Origin: Perkinsus chesapeaki
Lineage: Eukaryota > Perkinsozoa > Perkinsida > Perkinsidae
DNA: 64,000 nucleotides
Reading direction: 5' to 3'
NCBI GenBank assembly: GCA_013115145.1
Contig: JAAPAO010000028.1
Span: forward strand, 59,580 to 123,579
Shown here: positions 1 through 10,200 of the stretch, piece by piece
Position numbering within the stretch: the stretch's first letter is position 1
How the letters are laid out: every line of letters starts with the position of its first letter
Position numbers and translations under genes: made by a program
The notes under the pieces: model-generated
Databases searched by the model: none
Told to the model about the DNA's origin: nothing
The model's input: only the letters and a program-made list of their open reading frames with translations

Positions 1-1657
1 AGCTACGACAAGTGAGCTTCTGCTGCTACTGCAGCTGGCCAGACGGTGCTGTTTTTATAAAGTGTTTCAGGACACTGAAGATATATGATTTGACCAAACC
101 ACACCAGAACAAGCGTGCTCAGCATAATGTTGTCGACGTAAGGAGGAGGAGCTGCTAGAAGGATGATGGCTCCTCTTTATTAACCTCATCATCAGATGTA
201 TCCTATTAATAAAGTGCAAGTCCATCCCTGTGGCGACTTTGTATATGTCGGCACGCTACACAGAGTCATCCGCCTGTACGACACGAGAACGCTGCAATGC
301 TTTTCGGCCTATTATGGTGGAGCTTCTGGTATCGGCGGTGGAGGCGGCCAGCATCATAATGGCAGCGTAAGTATCTTAAATTCTCCGTAGTGCGAAAGAT
401 ACGCGTATCTTTGCAGGTTCTCGACATCGCATGTGCGAGCGATGGTAGCGTGTTCGCCTCTGCCGGCAGTGATGGTAGGCAGCGATGATAATTCCGTCAC
501 GCGCCACGAAATGTCTTAGGTCACGTGCATATCTGGGATGGTGTATCCAATCGTCTAATCAACAAACTCCATGGTGCACCGGGAAGCGGTGGATCGCTGA
601 TGAAGCCTCACTCGGGCCACCCAGTGTTCACAGTTCAATGGAGTCGTAATTGCCGATACCTCCTTACTAGTGGAGGGGACCATAGAGCTCGACTGTGGGA
701 TATGAGGACTGGGAAGGAGCTGTTGGTCTATTCTGGAGCAACCACATCGACAGACTGTTCTTTTATGACCGCCACTTTTGCTGGGAATGAACAGTAGCAT
801 GGCCGTCACCGCGCCGGGAAATTATTCTCTTTTGCAGATACATTGCAACGAGCTCTTCGAGGATCGGCGAATCTGATATGTGTCTGATAGACTCCCTAAC
901 AGGTGCTCATCATCATACCGCCTCCGCCACTGAGTTGTCCCGTTTGTGTTCACGTCTTGCGTCTTAGGGGAGGTTTTGGTTCCAGCAGTGGGAGGCCATT
1001 CCATCCCAGTCAGAGCTGTCGCCGCCTCTCCTGTTGATAAGACTATCATTACTGGTGAGTAACTGCTGCCGTTTCGCACTGTGAAGATTTGGTATCTTGT
1101 TGTTAGGTTGCGATGACAATAAAGTGAGGTTCTTTGATATTGTTAAAGGCACTAAGAATATGTACCGACGCATTTTGTACGCTTTCTGCCAGATGACATT
1201 GTGCTCAGATATGAGATGGAGGAGGAGGGCATCACAGGAATATCTCAGAGCCAAGCCGCTGCTGGCATGGAGATGGACGAGACTGGTGCAGCTGTGATGC
1301 CATCCGAGCAGGGAGCAACCACTGCTGCTGCGGCGGCGGCGGCGAGGGGTAAGGGAACAAGGGCAATGCTGGGAGTGGTAAGTTCTTCATTGTTAGGGTT
1401 TGTTGAACACATCGGCACTTAGTGGATAACGTTTCATCCATATCCTTGTTTCGTTCATACCTATGCAATGCTGTGCGGGTGGAAAAACAAGAGTCACGCA
1501 CCACGAAATTGTCAAGACGCTTTGTCTTATCCGGCCTTGATTTTTCTGATGTGAATGCCAACGCCGAAGTGGAATTGTAAAAGATACGAAGATTGGTTAT
1601 TGTATCGTTACGCCTTGGTTTCGAAACTGGCCTAACCAATGTACTCCACAGTGGTAA
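1..1657 (+). CDS. CSTF1: Cleavage stimulation factor 50 kDa subunit (CstF50/CSTF1), 5' partial
   Basis: WD40-repeat subunit of the CstF complex, which binds the downstream element of pre-mRNAs during 3'-end cleavage and polyadenylation in the nucleus. The gene enters the window mid-frame. Visible blocks match the CstF50 order: TLKIYDLTKP, HPCGDFVYVGT..IRLYDTRTLQCF, HVHIWDGVSNRLINK, LLTSGGDHRARLWDMRTGKEL and IITGCDDNKVRFFDI. Introns, placed by keeping this protein continuous, are 12-70, 138-195, 367-416, 475-519, 794-837, 942-967 (only 26 nt), 1055-1106, probably 1177-1208 (32 nt) and 1378-1651. The last exon reaches a stop at 1655-1657. The C-terminal tail after the last WD repeat (acidic, alanine-rich) is unlike animal CstF50 and its exon structure is the least certain part. 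Introns 367-416 and 1055-1106 carry repeat family A; 475-519, 794-837 and 1378-1651 carry family B. Confidence 0.88.
367..416 (+). repeat. Intron carrying repeat family A
   Basis: A 50-nt GT-AG intron of the CstF50 gene. Its 3' part holds AGTGCGAAAGAT followed by the 18-bp perfect palindrome AAAGATACGCGTATCTTT, and the splice acceptor follows directly. The same tail occurs in the intron at 16550-16590 of an unrelated gene, and its reverse complement in the kinase intron at 20418-20461. Confidence 0.85.
475..519 (+). repeat. Intron carrying repeat family B
   Basis: A 45-nt intron of CstF50 with core CCGTCACGCGCCACGAAAT at 494-512. Related cores lie in the introns 794-837 and 1378-1651 (around 1490) of the same gene, and in antisense in the USP intron 8373-8416. 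Confidence 0.8.
794..837 (+). repeat. Intron carrying repeat family B (diverged copy)
   Basis: A 44-nt intron of CstF50 containing GCCGTCACCGCGCCGGGAAATT. The flanking exons join in frame as ..AGNEQ/YIATSSS.., so the boundaries are secure. Confidence 0.72.
1055..1106 (+). repeat. Intron carrying repeat family A, inverted and diverged
   Basis: A 52-nt intron of CstF50 with TTTCGCACTGTGAAGATT and GGTATCTTG. Read on the other strand this matches family A (TATAGTGCGAAAGATACC) with several changes. The exons join as ..KTIITG/CDDNKVRFF.., which secures the boundaries. Confidence 0.6.
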
Positions 1658-1862
1658 AGGGAGACTGTGCGCGCGTGCAAGAATCGGCGTCACCAGCTGA
1701 CGTCACCGCGAAAAGGCTTCTCCTTCCACTCCTCCTTTCCTGCGCGCATTGAGCTAATGCTGTGATTGTCGCTGGGGGTTAGATAGTTGTGAAGATAACT
1801 GTGAAGAGCAGTGTGGATGTTATTAGTGTTTGGGGTGTAGGAATTAGTTCCAGTGATTGTAG

Positions 1863-2985
1863 ATGTCCTCGAGTTCTTCGTCCGGAACAACCAACGGAGG
1901 CCGAACATCTGGAACAACTGGATCAGCTGCTGACCGCTCCGCCTCGGCTCCACCATTCTCAGGCATCACAGTTGCAGGAGATAGTGAGCCTATAACTCCA
2001 ATCCAGAAACCCATCGGATTGCCTTCATGTTCAGATTCAGAGTTTTCCGAAAGAGCGTCAACTCTGGAGCATTCCTTTGTACACCGTCAAGTCCGCTCCG
2101 TGTCGACCCTAGAGCGGGATTCCGGGCACATTGCTGGTGGTGGTTTTGAGACATCCTCCCCAGGCGGTCGACGACCGTGGCATCGGCGAGCGAGGGAGAT
2201 GCTGGCGGAAGCTGCTGCCCGAGCCGCCGAAGCAGCAGTTGCTAGCGAAAGGGAGAAAGTAGCTCTTTTCCTATTATAATTGTGGTGTGAAAGTATATTC
2301 ATTTGTTCAGTTGCAACAAAGAGGATCGCCACCGGCGACATCGGCAGCAGCAGTGACTGCCGCCGCCCTTGAGCAGAAACTTCGAGAGCAACCCGTGAGA
2401 GGCCTCAGGCCAGTACGCCCTGCTCCGGAGGTATCTTCTTCGAGCAGCACCCAACGAGAAGCAGCAGCAGCCCCATTTATCAAAGCTGGGGCAAGCGCAT
2501 CATCAACATCCAAGCAGCCGCCGAGCCGGAGCGGCGCTCAGGAGCACCCGCAGCAGAGGGTGCAAGTGACGCGTCTTAGGGAAGATGCTTTGCAGTTACT
2601 GATTGAGAAGGGTTATACCCCTACAGGTGATCCTGATGGAGGAATGTCCAAGATGACTCCTGAAGAAATTGAGGGATTTATCCCTATTTGAGGGAGCCTC
2701 GGATCAATCCTTCACGAGAGCAATAAATGTGCTCCCTGTCTGTTTTATTCCAAGAATAGGTGTCTTAGAGGCATCAGGTGCCTCTTCTGCCATGAAAGGA
2801 GGCCAGATGGACAGCAGCAGCACGAAGGCCTCTCCCGCGTTAAGCAGAGAATTCGTCCAAGCAAACGGACTCGGAATCTACTGCGTGCCGTCAGAGAGAC
2901 ACATCCCGATCTTCCTCCAGAAGAAATGATGAAAGTAATTCAAGATTATAAAAAAGATATTATTGGTCATCACAAGAAGCCATAG
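1863..2985 (+). CDS. Single CCCH zinc-finger protein, myzozoan-like type
   Basis: Putative RNA-binding protein. Exon 1 encodes a Ser/Ala/Arg-rich, low-complexity N-terminus with a short helical RAREMLAEAAARAAEAAV stretch. Intron 2259-2310 joins SEREK to LQQRGS in frame. The C-terminal exon encodes GSLGSILHESNKCAPC followed by LFYSKNRCLRGIRCLFCHE. This is a C-x7-C-x5-C-x3-H finger in the 'GS..H....C.PC' arrangement common in apicomplexan and dinoflagellate proteins, and is followed by a basic segment (KQRIRPSKRTR). An in-frame TGA at 2689-2691 separates the two halves. It is removed if 2627-2692 (66 nt, GTGATC...TTTGAG) is spliced, giving GYTPT/GSLGS. I treat that as an intron. The ATG at 1863 is the first in frame; upstream exons cannot be excluded. 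Confidence 0.68.
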
Positions 2986-3841
2986 CCGTTCATCATTCTC
3001 ACCATAAAGTCGGATGTATATCCTTTCATTTATTAATATCTTGAATAGTTCAACCGCTCTGCTGCTAGGCTTGGAATGCTTGCTGCTGCTATGCCTGGGA
3101 GAGGTATTGATAAGCTTCGTCTCTGAAGCCTCTCTGATATAAAGGCCCTGATGATGATAGTAGTATAAGCAATGTGCATATATACTAGCTGCTTGGTCCT
3201 CGACGGTTCCGCTTATTATTTTTCAACATCTATATTAATTCATAGAGTTGTACCTTCTGTTGGGCGTATAATACCGTCCAGCCATTCGTTATTTATATAT
3301 CCAAATGCACGTTGCCAAGTGCTCATCAAATAATAATAATGCTTTAGCAACATTTCAGTTTCTCTTCCTAATAGTCTACCTTGAGTTTGCCTATAGTCAA
3401 TCATATACAATACAGAGTATCAGCAAATGTATTCAGCAGAAAACTCAGCGATAACAGCAAGTGCAACGCAGACAGGCGGCGAAACTGCTTTTAACGTGTG
3501 AGTAACGGATACAAGAAATTACTGCTTTGAATTGAATATGATCCTTACGTTAACGACACAAAAGAGTACCGTAGGCAACGGGTGAAGTACTTAGTTTGTC
3601 ATGATGCATCCAAAGTAAAAACCATGATAGTTATGAACATAAACAGTGTGTGAAAAATGGGTTATTGGGAAGGTTAAAACTGTATCAAACGTCGACGAAT
3701 CAAAACTTATACCGATTCATGGTACTAAATTCATCATGGTGTGAGCCGGCTGCGGAAAGAAATTTGTGGTTTAGCTATGGACAGCTGCTCCTTTTATAAT
3801 AGAGATTCACAGTTCACTCAAACGCAACCCAGATACGAGGA
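2986..3841. other. Convergent intergenic region
   Basis: AT-rich sequence between the 3' ends of a plus-strand and a minus-strand gene. I see no coding potential, RNA gene or ordered repeat here. It presumably holds the 3' untranslated regions of both genes. Confidence 0.6.
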
Positions 3842-4525
3842 TCATTTTTTGTGATGCTTATGCTTTTTCTTCTTTTTCTTTTCAAGCTGTTTTTCTTCTT
3901 TATCGCTCACCTCGCCATCGCTCCACAGAAAGTCCCCCTGTCTTAGTGAATTGGGCCTAATAAAGAGCTGAATCTATCCGCCAAAAACCGGCTGCTGCTG
4001 CTGCTCACATCGCCACAACATCCCTCAGCGCTTGCATTTGTTTTTCACGTCGTATCATTCGGTCGGCATATCTAGCCTGAGATAAAGTGCTGCGAGCTGG
4101 GCCATCATAGTCACCCACCTTCTCACGAGCGTGCCGTGCTCGCTCAGCTTCCCAAAATTCTTCTTCATTTGATCGGTGCTCTTTCACAGCATCTGTCTCG
4201 TGTTTCCTAAGTCGCTTGCGGGGCCCATCATCTGAAAACAGCACGCATGCGCTGGAACTCAGGGATATGCAACCTTACCGTGATGGTGTCTAGACGACAC
4301 GCTGCTGGATTCCCTCTGCAGTCTACCGCCGGAGGGCGGCCGTCTCTCACTTTCATCGAGCTTCCGCTTCTCCGCCCACATTGCCTGCTTCTCGAGGAAA
4401 ACGTTGTGGGAGTGTGCCTGAATAATCGAAAAGGGAATAACACGAGCTAGAAGTGATGAGCTCACCTGATCAAGCGCGTTCCTTACCAGCGACTTACCCT
4501 CCTCCCCAACAGGGCGTCGAGGCAT
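3842..4525 (-). CDS. Small charged protein with lysine-rich tail, function unknown
   Basis: A four-exon minus-strand gene. The protein starts MPRRPVGEEGKSLVRNALDQ, continues with AHSHNVFLEKQAMWAEKRK and DDGPRKRLRKHETDAVKEH, then a helical, highly charged region (YADRMIRREKQMQALRDVV), and ends QGDFLWSDGEVSDKEEKQ plus a Lys/His run (KKKKKKHKHHKK). The introns are short GT-AG; the last acceptor (CACTAAG) is the one that keeps the C-terminal frame open. Its composition resembles nuclear or spliceosome-associated coiled-coil proteins, but I do not recognise the family. An in-frame ATG five codons upstream (4540) is an alternative start. It lies downstream of MED31 on the same strand, about 190 nt away. 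Confidence 0.6.
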
Positions 4526-4715
4526 GAGAGGAAAACCCACCGCTACAAGGAGGAGTGCTTATCGTAGAAGGACTATTACGCACTAGCATCGTAATTCGAC
4601 AGAAGGGAGACACAACCGATGCCCATGTCACATAAAGTGTTTCACCAAAGCCAGACGGAAGGTGGGAGGCTAACTGAACGCTGCTTGAACTCCAGACGGT
4701 CGTTTGTGGAAGATA

Positions 4716-5244
4716 CTATTCACTATCGAGAATCTCGCTTTTCAACATTTCTTCATCAACTTCGTCATCTTCAACATCTTTTCCATCTTTTAATTCTTCC
4801 TCTGCTCGCATTCCCCATGAACACCAAAGCTGCTCTTGCAGTACGGCTCTTGCGGCTGTCGGTTCTTTAACCAGTTGTTCTCTAACTGATGGGCATCGCA
4901 GTATTCGTATCATGTCCATGCTACTTGGGTACACCAAGAGATGGAAGAACGGCGCTGAGAGGGAGGGAAGCAAAATTAAAACACAACTGTGATGGTGATG
5001 ATGCCTATCTCACCTTGTCGAAGATACTCCAAATACCTGAGGTAATTCAGAAACGCCTCATCCTCGAAGTAGCCCTCTGAGGCCAGCCACATCACATAGT
5101 CGAGGTTTAATAGGCACTGAATTCATGATAGTACAACGGAGGAGGCGGAGTCAGTCAGCTTGCCTGGGCAAACTCAGCATCGTTAAGTAGCCGTACGTGA
5201 GGTGGGGGAAGGAGAGCCTTGCCATCACCGACTGAAGATGGCAT
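4716..5244 (-). CDS. MED31: Mediator complex subunit 31 (MED31/SOH1)
   Basis: Small conserved subunit of Mediator, the coactivator linking transcription factors to RNA polymerase II in the nucleus. Reading the minus strand gives MPSSVGDGKALLPPP, LLNDAEFAQ/CLLNLDYVMW, LASEGYFEDEAFLNYLRYLE and, after a second intron, APFFHLLVYPSSMDMIRIL. This follows the MED31 signature (E-F-x-Q-C-L-x-N, Y-F-x-D-x-x-F-x-x-Y-L-x-Y-L-x-Y-W) almost residue for residue. The first intron (5117-5163) has a GC donor (GCAAGC) and ordinary AG acceptor; the match across Q/C leaves no room for another boundary. The C-terminus has an acidic extension (EEELKDGKDVEDDEVDEE) beyond the usual length. The start is the ATG at 5244, giving an N-terminus of normal MED31 length. 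Confidence 0.93.
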
Positions 5245-6165
5245 CTCTCTAAAGTAAGTTGACTTTCCCTTCCCACTATACAACGGCAACAATACAGAGA
5301 ACTCTAGAGACTTGTCATGATGATAATGAGGCTCGCAATGGTGAATTACTATTGAATACATCCGGTGATGCAGGGAAGCATTCCCCAAGACAATCCTTTC
5401 TGTTACAGCAGTGCAGTCTAGACAGGGCACTTGGGGAACGCGTGGTATCATCATTCTTCCAAGGCAAAGGTCTCTGGTTCGAAACCTGGCTCCGGCTATT
5501 CTGCACTTCGGTGTCCTTTCTTCGCGACATAAGTAGCTTAACAACTGTTCTTGCTGTAGCAATTAGCCGCCACAGCATTGTTAGCCTTCGGCTTCCGTAC
5601 AGCTTCAATAACACCGAGACTGTCCGTCTGAGCACATTGAAAAGCCACATCACGATCGATGGTGCTCGTCGAGGCGCCATAGCAAAGAAATATGAACCGT
5701 GAAGTGAGAGTGGTGACAGCAGCTTTTCTATCACCCGGGAATCATCCAACTACCGCCAGACGGGGCGTCTAAAGAGCTCAACAGACAATATTAGAGACGG
5801 CAGGTCCAATTCGTCATTGCAGCAGCGACAGTAGCCTCGTTATATCGCCGAGGATGCATTCAACAGTAATAGTGGAATCAGACTGTAGCTTTTCAATGGG
5901 CAGGCGATCGTGCAAACACATTGCTATTGACGCGAGCTCCTCGACAGATACCTGAAGTACCCGAGTCAGACAGGCAAGCAGAGCTTCATCGAATTAACGG
6001 GTGGCCCACTGGCTTCACTGGAAAGATGATCAACGTGTTATTGTCAGATCTAATCGATATAAACCTAGCGCGTAGTGCTTATCGGTTGATACCGTTGGTA
6101 GGGCGAAGGGCTCCAGAGGGCTGCCAAATGGAGGATGGATAGTATCAGCTTCGGGAAGAGGCGTA
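5245..6165. other. Region with no assignable gene
   Basis: Both strands have overlapping ORFs of up to 147 codons between 5259 and 5749, none with recognisable motifs or paired splice signals, so none is called. A tRNA-like relic lies at 5424-5498. The right part (5750-6165) holds the 3' flank of the minus-strand gene ending at 6166. Confidence 0.4.
5424..5498 (+). repeat. tRNA-like relic with perfect B box
   Basis: GGTTCGAAACC at 5476-5486 is a perfect Pol III B box. Upstream, GTGGTATCATCATTCTTCC resembles the D-arm and anticodon-loop part of tRNA-Gly (loop CTTCCAA). The anticodon and acceptor stems do not pair, so it is not a working tRNA gene. Whether it sits in an intron could not be decided. 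Confidence 0.4.
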
Positions 6166-6926
6166 TCACCACTGGTGCTGTCGGAGACCAACAAGGGCAG
6201 CATTATGCAACCTAAACACGAGAAGAACGCTTGCTGCCTGGATGCTACCAGACGCACACAAGAATTTCAAGTAGATACTCCAAGTTGGTTTGTCTACGAC
6301 ATGCTACTGTCATATCCAAATGGACCGCACCGGACACTCTCCCATGCGTAAAGGTCCCAGTCATTAAAGTAGTTTGCTGAGATAATATAATGTTGGATAT
6401 AAAACATACCCCACACCAGTATGGCACACGGCAGACAGTGGGTAGGCTAATGGGCCACAGTAGAGACGATGGTCTCACATGCCACTATTGCAGCCCTGAC
6501 CGAGCTGTCGCCTTTAAACTCTTTATTAACATACAGGCAGCACATCACTTCACCAGCCTTATCGACAACAACCACGTTATCGGTGTTATTATTAATTAGC
6601 ATTCCCTTCCCAAGGCGGGCCACTGCCGCTCGGAGCGTCGATGCCAGCATGCATGTCCTCCACTGAGGCCCATCGAATCGGTGGCTGCGCCCAAATCGGT
6701 GGTAAGTCAAAACGGCTCGGCACCACGGAAGCTTCGCATCGCGTTTTTGCGCCTCCCGAATGACCGGAGCAAGATCTTCAGAATGCAAAGCTAGTTGCCT
6801 ATCAAGCTCGCTTAGGGTCAACTGGGCGGCCTTTTGCTTCAGAACACCCTCCAAACGATCGCCAAATCGATCGTCACAAAACAGCCAAGCTATCATACCG
6901 CAGTCCTCGACTGAACACGTCGGCAT
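6166..6926 (-). CDS. Conserved-looking orphan protein, function unknown
   Basis: Three-exon minus-strand gene. Exon 1 reads MPTCSVEDCGMIAWLFCDD.., with segments LTYHRFGRSHRFDGPQWRTC, MLINNNTDNVVVVDKAGEV and VMCCLYVNKEFKGD. A 104-nt GT-AG intron (GTGAGACC...ATCTCAG) joins AAIVAS to NYFNDWDLYAWESV. A second short intron leads to LHNAALVGLRQHQW and the stop. The frame stays open and non-repetitive for more than 200 codons, which supports coding, but I cannot name a domain. The protein may start 12 codons earlier (6962). It is a soluble-type protein without signal peptide or membrane helices. Confidence 0.5.
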
Positions 6927-7258
6927 TTCCACAAAGCGACAACTCCTTCCCCCCCATACCACTCCTTCCCCAAATCAACAAAGCATCCTTCAGTTTAGTA
7001 TTTTACACATACAGTGTGAGGAGGAACATAAGTGGCATGATGGCCCGCCGCCTCCACCTGGCTCAGCTGTGAGCCGATGACCAGAGAAGGCGACGCAACC
7101 TTGCCAGAACTATAGTGAGGTTTATATAAGGAACAATAATAATAATGCTATCAAATACCGCCCTATGTGTTGTTTAAAACATAGCCATCATACAATGACT
7201 TATAAATCGATCATCAGGGCGCGCGCTTTTGTCATGGTAATGGTATATTGAGGCGACC
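6927..7258. other. Short intergenic region
   Basis: Promoter side of the orphan gene (start 6926 or 6962) and 3' flank of the USP gene. The stretch ATCGATCAnCAGGGCGCGCGCT near 7206-7228 recurs just upstream of the RPN10 start (about 26115-26138). Nothing else is recognised. Confidence 0.4.
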
Positions 7259-10200
7259 TCAGTCCATACGGACATAAAAGAGCATGTAGGCGTTCTTAGT
7301 GGCAACCTCTTCATAAGATATTGGTTCGACAACGGAATCACTACAGAAATACCTGAAGGAGGAATGACAACTACTCTTAAGATCGATTGCACATGTCCGG
7401 GCCAGGGGCGCGCTGTCCAGTTCGGGTACTCAGTCGAGTCGGGATCGGATTAGTAATCAGTAGTTCGTGAGGGATGGGTCGAATAGCTTAATACTATGAG
7501 TTGTATATTGCTATCACCTCTTAGGCACTTTCAAGCAAGTTCTCATCGCAGACGGGGAATATCGGAGGTTATCCACCGTAATGTAAAATAACAGATTTTA
7601 CTTAATAAGCTATTAAATATCATAACTAGGTGTTTAGCTATACTAATTTCAACTGCAATTAAGTGGATAAAATATCCATAATAAAAACTATTATTCCGCG
7701 TCGCTAGCTGCTGCTGTTCATCACACCATCATCTATAAAAAACGGTTGAGTGCGTGGTCAGGGAATCATCTACCCGCACAGGAATGCGTCACCCCTCCAG
7801 GGTCAACAACCGTTCCTAAGTTAGGAATTCTAACGCGCAGATCCAATGGAAATTTCGGTAGGAGACATGTCCCGAGAGCAAAAGGAAAGGTCAAACTCTC
7901 TATGAGTCCCTCAGTATCCTCACCATTGTTCCTGGCCACCATCTGGTCCATCATCTCGAGCTACATAGGCCACATAGTGTCCACTATTTAGACTGTATCC
8001 CAGATGCTCTACAACTCCCGTTAGCCGGTACCGTTGCTTACCATCTGCGGTTTCGAATGTCTTAAGGTATCTAACCAACAGTGATTTGACAACAGGCATA
8101 GCGAAGCTACCGTCAAGATGAATGCCTACAAATAGGACAAGTTATGATTCCTTCGTCGACACGCCACGAAGACGAAAAAGTCCAGCGGAAATTGTCTAAT
8201 CGGCAGTCTAGTTGTAGATTTCAACACGGTAATTGCGGCAAGGACCGATCGCTGCCCCACCTGTCGAAAGATACGTAAGTGGTATCCTTCATGCCGGTGA
8301 GGTACATATCCCTCCAAATATGAACAACCAGACAGGGTGGCATCTCTGACACAATTTCGGTACTGCGAGTACCTAGAAAGTAACCGTCACTGCGCCACGA
8401 AATTCAGGTTTCTTACAGGAAGTATCAGCCTTACATTCATCACAGTGATAGTCGGAAATGACTTCCCGATTGAGTTCTGACACAAATTCACCATCAAAAA
8501 ATTCTCAAAATTTTCCCGGTGAAACATTCTCCGAAAATTCTGCTATTTTCTGGAAATCGATTAACCGTTTCAAGTTGTTACTTGGGTTGTAAGTGGCCTT
8601 TATAAGCCAGTCCAGGTCGGATGTGCTCTCCTCCATATCCTCCGGCGGCAACAATGCCATCTCGACATGCCGCCTTTGACACATCTCCTGCCGCATATCT
8701 ATCCTGCTAGTGCTGTCGTTGACTCTAACACACTTCCAACCGACATTGCCAGCAAGCTGCAATGATGCTCTTGAATTTGGTGACACAGATCGAATCACCT
8801 GATGATCACAATTATGCCGTGCGCTATATAACAACAATTGCTACCATATTACTACACATTTTCCATCACGGCAATCGCATTGTTTCAATTTTCTGTTCCC
8901 GATACCACATTTCGATCTTCCCCGATTAATACAAAAAGCTGGTAAAGCTCTTTTCAAAACATTATTTCAGGCGTCATACTGAACCGTCCCTTGTCAATTT
9001 AACCACTTCACCGACTGAATTGAATGCATGCAATTTCCCTGTCTCCCAAAGAAGTATATAAGAAATAATAAAACGGTATGATTTTGTGCAATTTTCCCCA
9101 AGCTGTCCCCATTGCCTCACCAGCTCCCGTCGCTGCCAATAGGACTCCTCATCCCATTGAACGCCCCATTTCTCATCTACACTATCTCTATGTAGCTCAA
9201 CCAGTATAGGTTCACCAGGGTGGGGATGTGCCCCTATTTTAAGCCTTAACATGTGGTCAGTGGTATTTACACGATTAACGTAACTGCAATTATCACCTAA
9301 TGAGAAGGGACGTTTATTACACATCATCGCTTAGCGATAGATTCAGGAAAATAACATTTAATACAAAGTCTAGGAGTGTTATCATGGTACCTTATTCCCA
9401 ATTACGGAAAGGCTCGTAAACTGTCATCGTAAAAGAGCCCCTTCTGTATTTAACATTTTCCGGACGCATTCGAGGAGTACGCGACGATTGAAGGATAGGA
9501 CTGTGACCTGGAGCTCTGGCGAGAATATTACATAAAATAGAATCCATTAATTTAAACTCAAACATCTTTCGACTATTTTCAGGAAGACCATCCAAGACAG
9601 CCTCTAAAAGCACCTACAGAGTACCATCATTCAATCTTAAGGGAATAAATGAAAAATCGGTATGAAAAGCTACCTGGGAATCATGTTGCCTGTAGGGCTC
9701 GCGCATCAGCTCCGGGCACACTTTTTTACACTGATCGAAGAAGCTCCTTATATCAGCTGGTCCCTTAGAACCATCTGACATTTGCTCGAATAGCGTTTGT
9801 AGCGTGGAGGCCAGACCTCCACTAGGCTCAGGAGCTCCATTGTCAACACCATCAACCTGATCACTTATCAATAAGGCTTTAATGATAAAGAAGAACGATG
9901 ACTGGTGAATATAATGTATACTATAGTGATATGGGATACCATAAACGAGTGGCAATTTACTTTACATCATTTACGCCAGGACCACCCAGAACTGTATGGG
10001 AAGGAGAGATCAAACCAGCGACACCAAGAATGTCTCAGCCTTTTGGTACGAAGCCCGCTGAATATTGTATTATACCCTTTATCCCTTAGTAAGGCCCCTG
10101 AATATTGTATTATACCCTTTATCCCTTAGTNNNNNNNNNNNNNNNNNNNNNNNNNNNNNNNNNNNNNNNNNNNNNNNNNNNNNNNNNNNNNNNNNNNNNN

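Noticed and set aside
2689-2691. TGA recoding as tryptophan in the CCCH gene
   Set aside because: A frame-neutral GT-AG intron removes the codon, and other genes in the window use TGA as a normal stop (for example cyclophilin, the OSR1-like kinase and CHMP2).
5259-5749. Overlapping 147- and 144-codon ORFs on opposite strands
   Set aside because: No domain, no consistent splice partners, and the tRNA-like relic runs through both. More likely chance open frames.
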